This document shows, piece after piece, positions 16,644-25,838 of a DNA stretch of 64,000 bases. The position numbers and the translations under genes are program-made. The first letter of the stretch is position 1; each line of letters begins with the position of its first letter. The stretch comes from Solimonas aquatica (GTDB taxonomy: Bacteria > Pseudomonadota > Gammaproteobacteria > Nevskiales > Nevskiaceae): positions 62,001 through 126,000 of the forward strand of contig NZ_FOFS01000005.1 in assembly GCF_900111015.1 (NCBI RefSeq), read 5' to 3'. The notes beneath the pieces were generated by a model that was not told the DNA's origin, searched no databases, and saw only the letters and a program-made list of their open reading frames with translations.

Positions 16644-17420
16644 TCAGGAGCCCTGGCTTTCCCGCTGCGCGTCCACTGCCGCCGACTCCGGCACCATGAT
16701 GCGGGCCGCGACGATGCCGAGTTCGAAGAGCAGATAGATGGGCACCGCCAGCATGATCTGCGAGACCACATCCGGCGGCGTGAAGATGGCGCCGATCACG
16801 AAGGCGCCCACCAGCACGTACTGACGGTTCTGCTGCAGCTGCTTGGGCGTGACGAAACCGGTCTTCACCAGCAGCACCAGCGCCACCGGCGTTTCGAAGG
16901 CGAAGCCGAAGGCGATGAAGATGGTCAGCACGAAATCCAGGTACTTGCTGATGTCGGTCATCACCGCCACGCCCTGCGGCGCGATGTTGACCATGAAGTG
17001 GAAGACCGTGGGCAGCACCAGGAAGTAGGCAAAGGCCACGCCGGCGTAGAACAGCAGCGTGCTCGACATCATCAGCGGCGCCACCAGGCGGCGCTCGCTC
17101 TTGTACAGGCCCGGGGCGACGAAGGCCCAGATCTGCCAGAGCACCCAGGGCATGGCCAGCACCAGGCTGAACACGAAGGCCAGCTTGATCGGCGTGAAGA
17201 ACGGCGAGGCCACTTCGGTGGCGATCATCGAGCTGCCCGCCGGCATCAGCTTCAGCAGCGGCTGGGCAAAGATCGAATACAGCTGCTTGGCGAAGAAGCT
17301 GGTGGGCACGAACACCAGCAGCACGCCCCAGACGATGTTGAGCAGGCGCGAGCGCAGTTCCAGCAGATGCGACATCAGCGGCTGTTCCTGGCCGCCGGAC
17401 TGTTCTTCCTGCTCGCTCAT
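16644..17420 (-). CDS. tatC: Sec-independent protein translocase TatC
   Basis: 258 aa with six hydrophobic segments. The conserved N-terminal cytoplasmic motif MSHLLELRSRLL and the first periplasmic loop are intact. TatC with TatB recognises twin-arginine signal peptides. The start overlaps the tatB stop by 4 bp. A likely client in the window is the PhoD-type phosphatase at 31583. Confidence 0.97.
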   Translation of the reverse strand: MSEQEEQSGGQEQPLMSHLLELRSRLLNIVWGVLLVFVPTSFFAKQLYSIFAQPLLKLMPAGSSMIATEVASPFFTPIKLAFVFSLVLAMPWVLWQIWAFVAPGLYKSERRLVAPLMMSSTLLFYAGVAFAYFLVLPTVFHFMVNIAPQGVAVMTDISKYLDFVLTIFIAFGFAFETPVALVLLVKTGFVTPKQLQQNRQYVLVGAFVIGAIFTPPDVVSQIMLAVPIYLLFELGIVAARIMVPESAAVDAQRESQGS

Positions 17421-17731
17421 GCCGCCTTGTCGTCCTTGGGCTTGTCAGCCGTGTGCACGCTGTCGTGCACCGACTGCTGGGTCTCGCGCACGGTCTGGCT
17501 GAAGGAATCCGCCTCGCCCTTGACCACGCGCTTGGCTTCATCGAGCTGGCGACGCAGTTCGGCAAGCTCGCTCTCGCGATCCAGCTCGGCGCTGAGATTG
17601 CGCAGATAGCCCTTGGCCTGGCCGGTCCAGCGGCCGATGGTGCGGGCGAGCTTGGGCAGCTTCTCGGGCCCCAGCACCACCAGGGCCACGATGAAGCAGA
17701 CCAGCATTTCGGAAAAGCCGACGTCAAACAT
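17417..17731 (-). CDS. tatB: Sec-independent protein translocase TatB
   Basis: 104 aa. N-terminal MFDVGFSEMLVCFIVALVVLGPEKLP has the transmembrane helix, the GPEKLP hinge and an amphipathic helix (ARTIGRWTGQAKGYLRNL) typical of TatB, then a charged helical tail. It lies between tatA (116-bp gap) and tatC (4-bp overlap). Confidence 0.95.
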   Translation of the reverse strand: MFDVGFSEMLVCFIVALVVLGPEKLPKLARTIGRWTGQAKGYLRNLSAELDRESELAELRRQLDEAKRVVKGEADSFSQTVRETQQSVHDSVHTADKPKDDKAA

Positions 17732-17847
17732 GGGAAGAGTCCGCGCACCTCACGTCGTTACAGCGGGCCTGGCTTTCATGCTGTGGCGGGCGCAGCGCCC
17801 GTGTGCATGAAGAGCCGCGCCCGCCGCGCGCGAGGCGTGGCGGCTTT

Positions 17848-18078
17848 TCAGCTCTTGTGTTCGTCGTGCTGGCGCGCTTCGCTGGCGGTCTTGCCGCCGC
17901 TCTGCGCCAGCTGGTCGAGGGTCTTGGGCGCGTCTTCCTCGCCTTCCTTCATCGCGGTCTTGAAGTTCTTCACCGCCGCGCCGAGATCGCCGCCGGCACC
18001 GCGCAGCTTCTTGGTGCCGAACACCACCAGCACGATGGCCAACACGATCAGCCAGTGCCAAATACTCAGGGAACCCAT
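17848..18078 (-). CDS. tatA: Sec-independent protein translocase TatA
   Basis: 76 aa. N-terminal helix [20 protein letters not shown] with the FG-x-KKL hinge, then the amphipathic helix [21 protein letters not shown]. It forms the pore-like oligomer of the Tat system. It follows hisE with a 19-bp gap, the hisE-tatABC linkage known from Pseudomonas. Confidence 0.96.
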   Translation of the reverse strand: MGSLSIWHWLIVLAIVLVVFGTKKLRGAGGDLGAAVKNFKTAMKEGEEDAPKTLDQLAQSGGKTASEARQHDEHKS

Positions 18079-18097
18079 GTCATGACCTCCAGATGTT

Positions 18098-18424
18098 CTA
18101 TTGGGGCCGGGCGGCCTTTTCGGCGTGCCCGGAAGTGCCGCTGCGCCGCGCCAGTTCTTCGCCCAGCTGCTGCAGCGTAAGACCGCGATGGGCCATCAGC
18201 ACCAGGGAATGAAACCACAAATCCGCGAGCTCGCGGATCAGTGCCTGATCGTCATCGTTCTTGGCGGCGATGATGGTTTCGGCAGCTTCCTCGCCAATCT
18301 TCTTGGCGATGCCGTCCACACCCTTGGCGTAGAGACTGGCCACATAAGACGTCTTGGCGTCGGCGCCCTTGCGGGCTTCGAGCGTCTCACACAGCTTCAG
18401 CAGAACGTCCTGGGGCGCAGACAC
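18098..18424 (-). CDS. hisE: Phosphoribosyl-ATP pyrophosphatase
   Basis: 108 aa. Second step of histidine synthesis. Conserved motifs: [32 protein letters not shown] and [11 protein letters not shown], the metal-binding MazG-like helices. It is a stand-alone HisE, not fused to HisI; hisI, which usually precedes it in pseudomonads, is missing and the gap to hisF is only 55 bp. Confidence 0.95.
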   Translation of the reverse strand: MSAPQDVLLKLCETLEARKGADAKTSYVASLYAKGVDGIAKKIGEEAAETIIAAKNDDDQALIRELADLWFHSLVLMAHRGLTLQQLGEELARRSGTSGHAEKAARPQ

Positions 18425-18479
18425 GGCGAACTCGGGCTTACTCGATCAGTCAGGCCCGCTAGTGTACGCCGCCGCGCTT

Positions 18480-19250
18480 TCAGCTGCGCACCAGCACGCC
18501 ATGATCGGCCAGATACTGCTTGGCCTGGCCGACGGTGTAAGTGCCCTGATGGAAAATGCTGGCGGCCAGCACCGCGTCGGCGCCGCCGTCGGTGAGACCT
18601 TCGTAGAGATGTTCCAGGGTGCCGACGCCGCCGGAGGCGATCACCGGCACGCTCACCGCCGCCGAAATCGCCTGCAGCAGTTCGTTGTCATAACCGCCCT
18701 TGGTGCCGTCGCGGTCGATGCTGGTCACCAGCAGCTCGCCGGCGCCTTTTTGCACGATGGTGCGCGCCCATTCGATGGCGTCCAGGCCGGTGGGCCGGCG
18801 TCCGCCGTGGGTGAACACTTCCCAGCGCGGTGCTTCCTTCTTCTTGCTGACGCGCTTGGCGTCGATGGCGACCACGATGCACTGCACGCCGTAGCGCTCG
18901 CCGGCCTCGCTGACGAAGTCGGGATTGTCCACCGCCGAGGTGTTGATGCTGACCTTGTCGGCGCCGGCCGAGAGCAGCGCGCGCACATCCGCGCAGTTGC
19001 GCACGCCACCCCCGACGGTGAGCGGGATGTAGATCTCGCGCGCCACCGCTTCCACGGTCTGGAACAGCGTGGGACGGTCGTCGACGCTGGCGGTGATGTC
19101 GAGGAACACCAGCTCGTCGGCGCCCTGCATGTCGTACTTGCGCGCGACTTCCACCGGATCGCCGGCGTCCTGCACGTCCTGGAACTTGACGCCCTTGACC
19201 ACGCGGCCGCGGTCGATGTCGAGACAGGGGATGATGCGTTTGGCGAGCAT
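18480..19250 (-). CDS. hisF: Imidazole glycerol phosphate synthase, cyclase subunit
   Basis: 256 aa TIM barrel. [23 protein letters not shown] at the N-terminus and catalytic Asp residues in CLDID and [13 protein letters not shown]. It takes ammonia from HisH and converts PRFAR to imidazole glycerol phosphate and AICAR. It is preceded by hisA with a 75-bp gap containing a short GTGAGG-rich repeat. Confidence 0.97.
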   Translation of the reverse strand: MLAKRIIPCLDIDRGRVVKGVKFQDVQDAGDPVEVARKYDMQGADELVFLDITASVDDRPTLFQTVEAVAREIYIPLTVGGGVRNCADVRALLSAGADKVSINTSAVDNPDFVSEAGERYGVQCIVVAIDAKRVSKKKEAPRWEVFTHGGRRPTGLDAIEWARTIVQKGAGELLVTSIDRDGTKGGYDNELLQAISAAVSVPVIASGGVGTLEHLYEGLTDGGADAVLAASIFHQGTYTVGQAKQYLADHGVLVRS

Positions 19251-19325
19251 GACGTTGGGCTGAGGCGTGAGGGGTGAGGCGAAGGGGGTGAGCGTGTGAA
19301 GCGCTTACGCCTCACGTTCGAGGCT

Positions 19326-20051
19326 TCACGACTTGGCGATTTTCACCGCTTCCTTGAAGTCCAGGCTGCCTTCGTAGAGGGCGCGGCCGATCACGGCGCC
19401 GCCGACACCGTCGGCCTCGATTTCCTTCAGGCGGCGGATGTCGTCCAGGCTGGAGACGCCGCCGGAAGCCAGCACCGGGGTCTTGAGCGCGCGCGCCAGC
19501 TTGCTGGTGGATTCGGCATTGAAGCCCTGCATCATGCCGTCACGCGAGATGTCGGTGTAGATGATCGCTTCCACGCCGTCGCGTTCGCAGTGCACGGCGG
19601 TTTCGATCACGTCATGGCTGGTGACCTTGGCCCAGCCGTTGAGCGCCACGCGGCCGTCCTTGGCGTCCAGGCTGACGATGATGTGGCGCGGGAATTCCAG
19701 GCAGAGATCGTGCAGGAAGTGCGGCGCGTTGACGGCCTTGGTGCCGATGATCACGTACTGCACGCCGATGTTCAGATAGCGCTGCACGGTGTCTTCGTCG
19801 CGGATGCCGCCGCCGATCTGCACCGGCACGTTCACCGCCTTGACGATTTCCTCCACCACCTTGAGGTTGACCGGCGCGCCCTTGAAGGCGCCGTCCAGGT
19901 CCACCACGTGGATGCGTTCGGCGCCTTCGTCGGCCCAGCGCTTGGCGACATCCGCCGGCTGGTCGGAAAACACGGTGGCGTCATTCATCCGGCCCTGGCG
20001 CAAACGCACGCACTGGCCGCCCTTCAGATCAATCGCGGGGATCAACAACAT
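19326..20051 (-). CDS. hisA: ProFAR isomerase
   Basis: 241 aa TIM barrel paralogous to HisF: LLIPAIDLKGGQCVRLRQG at the N-terminus with the catalytic Asp in AIDLKGG, and YTDISRDGMMQGF carrying the second Asp. It isomerises ProFAR to PRFAR in histidine synthesis. A 195-bp gap to hisH contains no gene. Confidence 0.97.
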   Translation of the reverse strand: MLLIPAIDLKGGQCVRLRQGRMNDATVFSDQPADVAKRWADEGAERIHVVDLDGAFKGAPVNLKVVEEIVKAVNVPVQIGGGIRDEDTVQRYLNIGVQYVIIGTKAVNAPHFLHDLCLEFPRHIIVSLDAKDGRVALNGWAKVTSHDVIETAVHCERDGVEAIIYTDISRDGMMQGFNAESTSKLARALKTPVLASGGVSSLDDIRRLKEIEADGVGGAVIGRALYEGSLDFKEAVKIAKS

Positions 20052-20246
20052 GGTCTGCGGGAATGGAGGTCAGGTGGGAGTGGGCGCGCGGCTGTGTTCG
20101 AGCGTAGCGAAGGAATAATTGGGGGAAGGCTGGCTTATCAACCTGACGTTGCACCGAACTCTGCCTTATATGGCGCAAGCCTGGCAAGCCACCTGCCTGG
20201 AATGCTGACGCAGGCTTCGTGCCGTGGCCGGGCGCCGGGACCGGTG

Positions 20247-20882
20247 CTACGGGCTCCAGTGCGTGAAGTTGGCCAGCAGCATCATGCCGAGATTCTGCGA
20301 TTTCTCGGGGTGAAACTGGAAGGCGACGATGTTGTCGCGGGCGATGGCCGCGGCGAAGCGATAGCCGTACTCGGCGCTGCCCAGGACGTGCTCGGGCTGG
20401 GTCGGCGCGGCGTGGTAGCTGTGCACGAAATAGAACCAGGCCTCGTCCGGCACCCCGGTCCAGATCGGGTGTGCACGTTCCTGGCGCACGCGGTTCCAGC
20501 CCATGTGCGGCACTTTCAGGCGCGTGGCGGCGTCTTCGGGCGGATCCGGGAAGCGCTGCACGCGGCCGGGAAACAGGCCCAGGGCCGGCACGCCGCCGTT
20601 CTCATCGCTCCATTCCAACATCACCTGCATGCCGAGGCAGATGCCGAGCATGGGCTTGCTGCGCGCGGCTTCCACCACCAGCTGGTTGAGCTCCAGGCGC
20701 TGCAGCTCCTTCATGCACTCGCGCACGCCGCCCACACCGGGCAGCACCAGACGGTCGCACTTGAGCAGTTCTTCGGGGTCGTAGCTGATCACCACGCGGC
20801 CGGCACCGGAGACGCGCTCCAGGGCCTTGCCGAGCGAGTGCAGATTGCCCATGCCGTAATCGATGACGCCGATGGCTGCCAT
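20247..20882 (-). CDS. hisH: Imidazole glycerol phosphate synthase, glutaminase subunit
   Basis: 211 aa class-I glutamine amidotransferase. Nucleophile Cys in MLGICLGMQVM, and His/Glu of the triad in FQFHPEKSQ; LPGVGGVRECM is the HisH-specific oxyanion region. It supplies ammonia to HisF. The gap to hisB holds tandem ACGAATC repeats. Confidence 0.96.
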   Translation of the reverse strand: MAAIGVIDYGMGNLHSLGKALERVSGAGRVVISYDPEELLKCDRLVLPGVGGVRECMKELQRLELNQLVVEAARSKPMLGICLGMQVMLEWSDENGGVPALGLFPGRVQRFPDPPEDAATRLKVPHMGWNRVRQERAHPIWTGVPDEAWFYFVHSYHAAPTQPEHVLGSAEYGYRFAAAIARDNIVAFQFHPEKSQNLGMMLLANFTHWSP

Positions 20883-20955
20883 GGCCGTGATTGGTGACTC
20901 GTGAGGGGTGAGTGGTGATCGGTATCGGGAATGGTGGTGAACGGCTCGTGCAGTT

Positions 20956-20983
20956 ACGAATCACGAATCACGAATCACGAATC
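20956..20983. repeat. Four tandem ACGAATC units between hisH and hisB
   Basis: ACGAATC is repeated four times without gaps and is followed by a degenerate unit. Related GATTCGTGA/CGAATCCCGAATCAC strings appear at about 21670-21750 between hisB and the SDR gene, and GTGAGGGGTGAG strings at 19260-19300 and 20900-20920, so the intergenic spaces of this his cluster carry a degenerate repeat family. Confidence 0.85.
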
Positions 20984-20995
20984 ACCAGTCACGCC

Positions 20996-21589
20996 TTAGA
21001 GAGAGCCTTTGGTGGAAGGCATGACATCGCCCAGGCGCTCGTCACGGCTGGCCGCCACGCGCAGCGCGCGGCCGAAAGCCTTGAACACGGTCTCGATGAT
21101 GTGATGGGCGTTGCGACCACGCAGGCTGTCGATGTGCAGCGTGACCTTGGCGTGGTTGACGAAGCCCTGGAAGAACTCGCGGAACAGGTCCACGTCGAAC
21201 TCGCCGATGCGCGCACGCGGAAAGTCCACGGCGTACTCCAGGCCGGGACGGCCGGAGAGGTCCACCACCACGCGCGACAGCGCCTCGTCCAGCGGCACGT
21301 AGCTGTGGCCGTAGCGCACCAGGCCCTTCTTGTCGCCCACGGCCTGGTCGAAGGCCTGGCCCAGCGTGATGCCGATGTCTTCCACGGTGTGGTGATCGTC
21401 GATATGCCGGTCGCCGTTGGCCTGGATGGACAGATCGATCAGGCCGTGACGCGCCACCTGATCCAGCATATGGTCGAGAAAGGCAATGCCGGTGGCCAGC
21501 TGCGCCTGGCCGCTGCCATCGAGATTGATCTGGACGCGAATCTGCGTTTCGCGCGTATTGCGCTCAACGCTGGCGGTGCGGGCGGACAT
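20996..21589 (-). CDS. hisB: Imidazoleglycerol-phosphate dehydratase (monofunctional)
   Basis: 197 aa from ATG 21589; the frame runs further upstream to 21736 but that part is repeat-derived. Metal-binding motifs: [62 protein letters not shown]. No phosphatase domain is attached, unlike the bifunctional enterobacterial HisB. It is the first gene of the hisBHAFE-tatABC run. Confidence 0.96.
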   Translation of the reverse strand: MSARTASVERNTRETQIRVQINLDGSGQAQLATGIAFLDHMLDQVARHGLIDLSIQANGDRHIDDHHTVEDIGITLGQAFDQAVGDKKGLVRYGHSYVPLDEALSRVVVDLSGRPGLEYAVDFPRARIGEFDVDLFREFFQGFVNHAKVTLHIDSLRGRNAHHIIETVFKAFGRALRVAASRDERLGDVMPSTKGSL

Positions 21590-21756
21590 CGGTGGAGGCG
21601 GGCGGCTTGCGCAGCCTTCGTTATGCTGGCGAAAAGGGCGCCAAGCATACCCCGAGCCCGGGCATGACACCAGTGATTCGTGATCCGTGACGGGCGACTG
21701 GCAGGCGCGCGGCGGCCGTTCCGAATCCCGAATCACCCGTCACCGGTCACGACCCC

Positions 21757-22509
21757 TCAATGCACGCTGTAGCCGCCGTCCACCAGCAGCAGGTGGCCGT
21801 GCGTGAAGCGCGCCGCGTCGGAGCTGAGCCAGAGCACGGCCTCGGCCACATCCTCGGCGCTGCCGACATGGCCGACCGGAATCGCGGCGGTGAGCGCGGC
21901 CGGCTGGTCGGCGAACTTCTGAATCAGCTTGGCGCCCAGACCGGCGTCGATGAGGCCGGGGCAGACCGCGTTGACGCGGATATTGCGCCGCGCGTAAGCC
22001 AGGGCGGCGGACTTGGTGAGGCCGGCGACGCCGTGCTTGGTGCTGCAGTAGGAGGCGCCGACGCTGCCGTTGATGCCATTGATGGAGCAGTTGTTGACGA
22101 TCACCCCGCCGCCCTGCTCCAGCATCTGGCGGATCTGGTACTTCATGCACAGCCAGGTGCCCTTGAGATTGGTGTGCAGGCAGCGGTCGAAATCGTCTTC
22201 CTCGATCTCCGCCAGCGGCACGCGCCCGCCGCTGACGCCGGCGTTGTTGAAGGCCACGTCGAGCTTGCCGTGTTCGCGGATCACTTCGCGCAGCAGGCGC
22301 TGCACCTGTTCGGACTGGCTGATGTCGGCCTCATGCCAGGAGGCGATGCCGCCGCCTTCCCGGATCAGCTGCGCGGTGTCGCGCGCCGCGCCGGCATCGA
22401 TGTCGCAGATCGCCAGGCGATAGCCGCGCTGACTGAAGGTCAGGGCCGTGACGCGGCCAATGCCGCCGCCACCGCCTGTGACCAGGACGGTCTTGTGCTG
22501 ATGCTGCAT
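21757..22509 (-). CDS. Short-chain dehydrogenase/reductase (SDR) family oxidoreductase
   Basis: 250 aa classical SDR. Cofactor motif TGGGGGIG (residues ~11-18), acidic residue in CDIDAG after beta-2 (suggesting NAD preference), NNAGVSGG, and the catalytic Ser/Tyr/Lys in CSINGINGSVGASYCSTK. The C-terminal VDGGYSVH is typical. The substrate cannot be told. It stands alone between the his cluster and dtd; the gap to hisB is filled with degenerate repeats. Confidence 0.9.
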   Translation of the reverse strand: MQHQHKTVLVTGGGGGIGRVTALTFSQRGYRLAICDIDAGAARDTAQLIREGGGIASWHEADISQSEQVQRLLREVIREHGKLDVAFNNAGVSGGRVPLAEIEEDDFDRCLHTNLKGTWLCMKYQIRQMLEQGGGVIVNNCSINGINGSVGASYCSTKHGVAGLTKSAALAYARRNIRVNAVCPGLIDAGLGAKLIQKFADQPAALTAAIPVGHVGSAEDVAEAVLWLSSDAARFTHGHLLLVDGGYSVH

Positions 22510-22655
22510 GCTCCCCCCATGTCCGGCGCGGGTGCGCCCCGCTGCCTGTGATCCGCGGACGCTTCTAGTGTGAAACCGCGTCCTGAAGCAGAGATTAGAC
22601 AGCGCCCGATCCCCGGGACAATGGCAAATCAGACGACCCCCCCTGTATTTTCTGC

Positions 22656-23093
22656 CTATACCTGCAGCCAGAATGTCACCGGGCCGTCATTGATCAGCGC
22701 CACCTGCATGTCGGCGCCGAAGCGGCCGCTGCCCACCTCGCCGTGCTGCGCGCGCGCTGTTTCGACCAGCTGCGCAAACAGCGCATGCGCCAGCGCCGGC
22801 GCGGCGGCGGTGGAAAAACCCGGGCGCGTGCCGGAGCGGGTGTCGGCGGCCAGGGTGAATTGCGGCACCAGCAGCAGACCGCCGCCGGTATCGCGCAGGC
22901 TCAGATTCATGCGCCCCTGGGCATCGGCAAACACCCGATAGCCGAGCAGGCGCTCCAGCAGGCGCTGCGCCTGCGCCTCGCCGTCGCCGGCTTGCACGCC
23001 CACCAGCACCAGCAGGCCCGCGCCGATGCGGGCGATGGTCTCGCCCTGAACCGTGACGCTGGCCTCGCGCACTCTTTGCAGCAGTCCGATCAT
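22656..23093 (-). CDS. dtd: D-aminoacyl-tRNA deacylase
   Basis: 145 aa, exactly the family length. It hydrolyses D-aminoacyl (and glycyl-tRNA-Ala) mischarges. Signatures: [15 protein letters not shown] at the N-terminus, the active-site loop PQFTLAADT (usually SQFTL; the first Ser is Pro here) and [11 protein letters not shown] near the end (usual NxGPVT). It is divergent from the LpxL-like gene. The Ser-to-Pro change before QFTL occurs in some family members and probably does not abolish function. Confidence 0.93.
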   Translation of the reverse strand: MIGLLQRVREASVTVQGETIARIGAGLLVLVGVQAGDGEAQAQRLLERLLGYRVFADAQGRMNLSLRDTGGGLLLVPQFTLAADTRSGTRPGFSTAAAPALAHALFAQLVETARAQHGEVGSGRFGADMQVALINDGPVTFWLQV

Positions 23094-23182
23094 GGCAATG
23101 CCGTGCCTGTTTGCCGAAGAAACCGGCCGCCATTGTGCCCTGCCACTGTGCGCCGACGGCAGTTCAGTACAATCGCGCGCCT

Positions 23183-24070
23183 ATGTCTTTTGCCCTACGC
23201 GCATTGCTGAACTTCAGCGGCCGGCTGCCGCTGCGCCTGCTGCACGCGCTGGCCGCCGGCCTCGGCGCCCTGCTCTGGCGGCTGCCCAACAAGCCCCGGC
23301 GGCTCACGCTCTGGCACCTGGAGCGCTGCCTGCCGGAACTGGACGAGGCCACGCGCCAGCGGGTGGCGCGCGAGAGCCTCACCCACATGATGCAGGCGGT
23401 GCTGGAAGCGCCGACGTTCTGGTTCGGCGGCGAGCGGCGCCTGCGCGCCTGGCTGACCGATGCGCAGGCCGCGCAGCAGCTGCAGGCGCTGCTGGCGCAG
23501 CAGCACGGCGTGATCTGGCTGTGTCCGCATCTGGGCGCCTGGGAACTGGCCGGACTGTTCTGCTCGGCCAACGGACCGATGTCCTCGCTGTACAAGCCGC
23601 AGAAGGGCGCGCTGGATGCGCTGATGCGCGAAGGCCGCGAGCGCCTCGGCGCGCAGCTGGTGCCCACCAGCGCCGGCGGCGTGAAGGCGCTGCTGGCCGC
23701 GCTCAAGCGCCGCGAGATGATCGGCATCCTGCCCGATCATGATCCGCCGCCGGGCTCGGGCGTGTTCGCGCCGCTGTTCGGTCATGCCGCGCACACCACC
23801 GAACTGGTCAGCAAGCTCGCCGCGCGCAGCGGCGCGCCGGTGTGGTTCTGCATCGCCGAACGCCTGCCGCGCGCCGCCGGCTACCGCTTGCATCTGCTGC
23901 CGGCGCCGGCCGCCGTGTCCGATCCCGAGCAGGGCGTGGCCGCGCTCAATGCCGCCGTGGAAGATGTGATCCGGCGCTGGCCGCAGCAATACTGGTGGGC
24001 TTACCGGCGCTATCGTCGCCAGCCGGCGGGTGCCGAGCCCTTCTATCGCCAGCTCGATGCGCGGAACTGA
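23183..24070 (+). CDS. Second LpxL/LpxM-family lipid acyltransferase
   Basis: 295 aa from ATG 23183. It has the acyltransferase catalytic motif as CPHLGAWELAG (HX4E), SLYKPQK, GILPDHDPPPGSGVFAPLFG and the C-terminal QQYWWAYRRYRRQP motif. It is clearly paralogous to the gene at 2824, but its sequence is divergent and its C-terminal motif differs (WWAYRRYRR against FWVHRRFKR). It may add the other secondary acyl chain to lipid A, or act on ornithine-type or other lipids. It is divergent from dtd and 70 bp upstream of the ABC genes. Confidence 0.85.
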   Translation: MSFALRALLNFSGRLPLRLLHALAAGLGALLWRLPNKPRRLTLWHLERCLPELDEATRQRVARESLTHMMQAVLEAPTFWFGGERRLRAWLTDAQAAQQLQALLAQQHGVIWLCPHLGAWELAGLFCSANGPMSSLYKPQKGALDALMREGRERLGAQLVPTSAGGVKALLAALKRREMIGILPDHDPPPGSGVFAPLFGHAAHTTELVSKLAARSGAPVWFCIAERLPRAAGYRLHLLPAPAAVSDPEQGVAALNAAVEDVIRRWPQQYWWAYRRYRRQPAGAEPFYRQLDARN

Positions 24071-24140
24071 AGACCCGGCCACGCGGTCAGTGGCGCAAGC
24101 TGCCACCACTTAAACGATCACCGACAAGAGAACCCTAGGC

Positions 24141-25076
24141 ATGGCATCCGAAGTGCTCATCCAGGCGCGGGGACTGACGCGCCGCTACGGCCCCACCGTG
24201 GCCGTGGAGAACCTGGACCTGACCTTGCGTCAGGGCGAAATCCTCGGGCTGCTCGGCCCCAACGGCGCCGGCAAGTCCACCACCATGAAGATGCTCACCG
24301 GCAATCTCGCGCCCTCCGGCGGCGAGATCGAGATCAAGGGCATCTCGCTGCGCGAGAACCCCAAGGCCGCCAAGCGTCATCTGGGTTATCTGCCCGAGCA
24401 GCCGCCGGTGTATCCGGAGCTGACCGTCGATGAATACCTGCGCTTCTGCGCCGGCCTGCACGGCCTGCCCGCCGGCGAGATCGGCGCGGCGCTGGATTCG
24501 GCCAAGCGCGACTGCGGCCTCACCGAGGTCGGCGGCCGCCTGATCGGCAATCTCTCCAAGGGTTATCAGCAGCGCGTCGGCATCGCGCAGGCGATTCTGC
24601 ATCGCCCGCCGGTGGTGATTCTCGACGAGCCCACCGTGGGTCTGGACCCGATCCAGATCCGCGAGATCCGCACCCTGATCGCGGAGCTGGGCAAGACCTA
24701 CAGCGTGATTGTCTCCAGCCACATCCTGCCGGAGATCCAGGCGGTGTGCGGGCGCGTGATGATCATCGCCCGCGGCCGCGTGGTGTATCACGAGAACCTG
24801 AGCGCGCTGCAGGACCAGGCTGCACAGATCATCGCCGAGTTCCGCCGCACGCCCGACATCGCCGAACTGGGCGCGGTGCTGGGCGTGGCCGCCGTGGAAG
24901 GCATGGGCGAGAACCGCTACCGCTTCACGCCCACCACCGAAGTGGACCCGCGCGAATCCATCGTCGAAGCCTCGGTGCGCAATGGCTGGGGCCTGATCGA
25001 GCTGCACGCGCAGAACCGCAGCCTGGAGGAAATCTTCGTGGAACTCACTTCCGCCGACCTGAGGAGCGCCGCATGA
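24141..25076 (+). CDS. ABC transporter ATP-binding protein (GldA-like)
   Basis: 311 aa. Walker A GPNGAGKSTT, Q-loop LPEQPPVYPE, signature LSKGYQQRVG (a variant of LSGGQ, usual in this subgroup), Walker B VVILDEPTVGLDP and the switch His in SSHILPEI. The C-terminal ~80 residues form the extension seen in ABC-2 exporters. Its stop overlaps the permease start (ATGA). With the next three genes it forms a GldA-GldF-GldG-DUF4340 set, found in many non-gliding bacteria with unknown cargo. Confidence 0.93.
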   Translation: MASEVLIQARGLTRRYGPTVAVENLDLTLRQGEILGLLGPNGAGKSTTMKMLTGNLAPSGGEIEIKGISLRENPKAAKRHLGYLPEQPPVYPELTVDEYLRFCAGLHGLPAGEIGAALDSAKRDCGLTEVGGRLIGNLSKGYQQRVGIAQAILHRPPVVILDEPTVGLDPIQIREIRTLIAELGKTYSVIVSSHILPEIQAVCGRVMIIARGRVVYHENLSALQDQAAQIIAEFRRTPDIAELGAVLGVAAVEGMGENRYRFTPTTEVDPRESIVEASVRNGWGLIELHAQNRSLEEIFVELTSADLRSAA

Positions 25077-25816
25077 GCGCCGTCTTGAGCATCGCGCGCA
25101 CCGAGTGGCGCCGCATCTTTCTTTCGCCGCTGGCCTGGGCGGTGCTGGCCGTGGTGCAGTTCATCGTCGGCTTCGTGTTCATCAATCTGCTGCTGCAGTA
25201 CGCGGCCGCCGCCGGCAGCGACGAGAGCATGGGCGTGTCCGACTACATCGGCGGCTCGCTCTACGGTTTTGCGACGATTCTGCTGCTGCTGGTGATGCCG
25301 CTGATGACCATGCGGCTGTTCGCCGAGGAGCGCAAGAACGGCAGCATCACCCTGCTGTTCTCGGCGCCGGTCTCGCTCACCGAGATCGTGCTGGGCAAGT
25401 TCCTGGGCGTGCTGGGTTTCATCGCGGCGGTGATCGTGCTGCTGGCCCTGATGCCGCTGTCGCTGGCCGGCGCCACGCATCTGGACTGGGGCCGCATCGC
25501 GGCGGGCCTCACCGGACTGTTCCTGCTGATGATGTCCTTCGCCTCGGCCGGCCTGTTCGTGTCGTCCTGCACGCGCGAGCCGACCATCGCGGCGGTGATG
25601 AGCTTCGGCCTGCTGCTGGTGATCTGGCTGATCAACATCCTGGCCTTCAACGACAGCGTGCCGTTCAAGGAGCTGTTCGGCTATCTGTCGCTGATCGATC
25701 ACTTCGAAAGCCTGCGCCGGGGCGTGTTCAACAGCGCCGACGTCATCTACTACCTGCTGTTCTCGGGCTTGTTCCTGAGCCTCACCGTGCTGCGCCTGGA
25801 TATCGAGCGCGCCTGA
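25073..25816 (+). CDS. ABC transporter permease (GldF-like, ABC-2 type)
   Basis: 247 aa from ATG 25073, overlapping the ATPase gene by 4 bp. Six hydrophobic segments, beginning with the amphipathic TEWRRIFLSPLAW helix common to these permeases, then VVQFIVGFVFINLLL, ILLLLVMPLMTMRLFAEERKNG (a signature of the GldF-type family), and a C-terminal YYLLFSGLFLSLTVLRL segment. It is the membrane partner of the ATPase upstream. Confidence 0.92.
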   Translation: MSAVLSIARTEWRRIFLSPLAWAVLAVVQFIVGFVFINLLLQYAAAAGSDESMGVSDYIGGSLYGFATILLLLVMPLMTMRLFAEERKNGSITLLFSAPVSLTEIVLGKFLGVLGFIAAVIVLLALMPLSLAGATHLDWGRIAAGLTGLFLLMMSFASAGLFVSSCTREPTIAAVMSFGLLLVIWLINILAFNDSVPFKELFGYLSLIDHFESLRRGVFNSADVIYYLLFSGLFLSLTVLRLDIERA

Positions 25817-25838
25817 GTCAACGCCAGAGAATCACACC

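Noticed and set aside
19296-20897. 530-codon plus-strand frame opposite hisA and hisH
   Set aside because: Shadow of his genes; composition rich in His, Arg, Gly and Val, and it crosses an intergenic gap.
20956-20983. Tandem repeat considered as a CRISPR fragment
   Set aside because: Units are 7 bp without spacers, and no cas gene is near.
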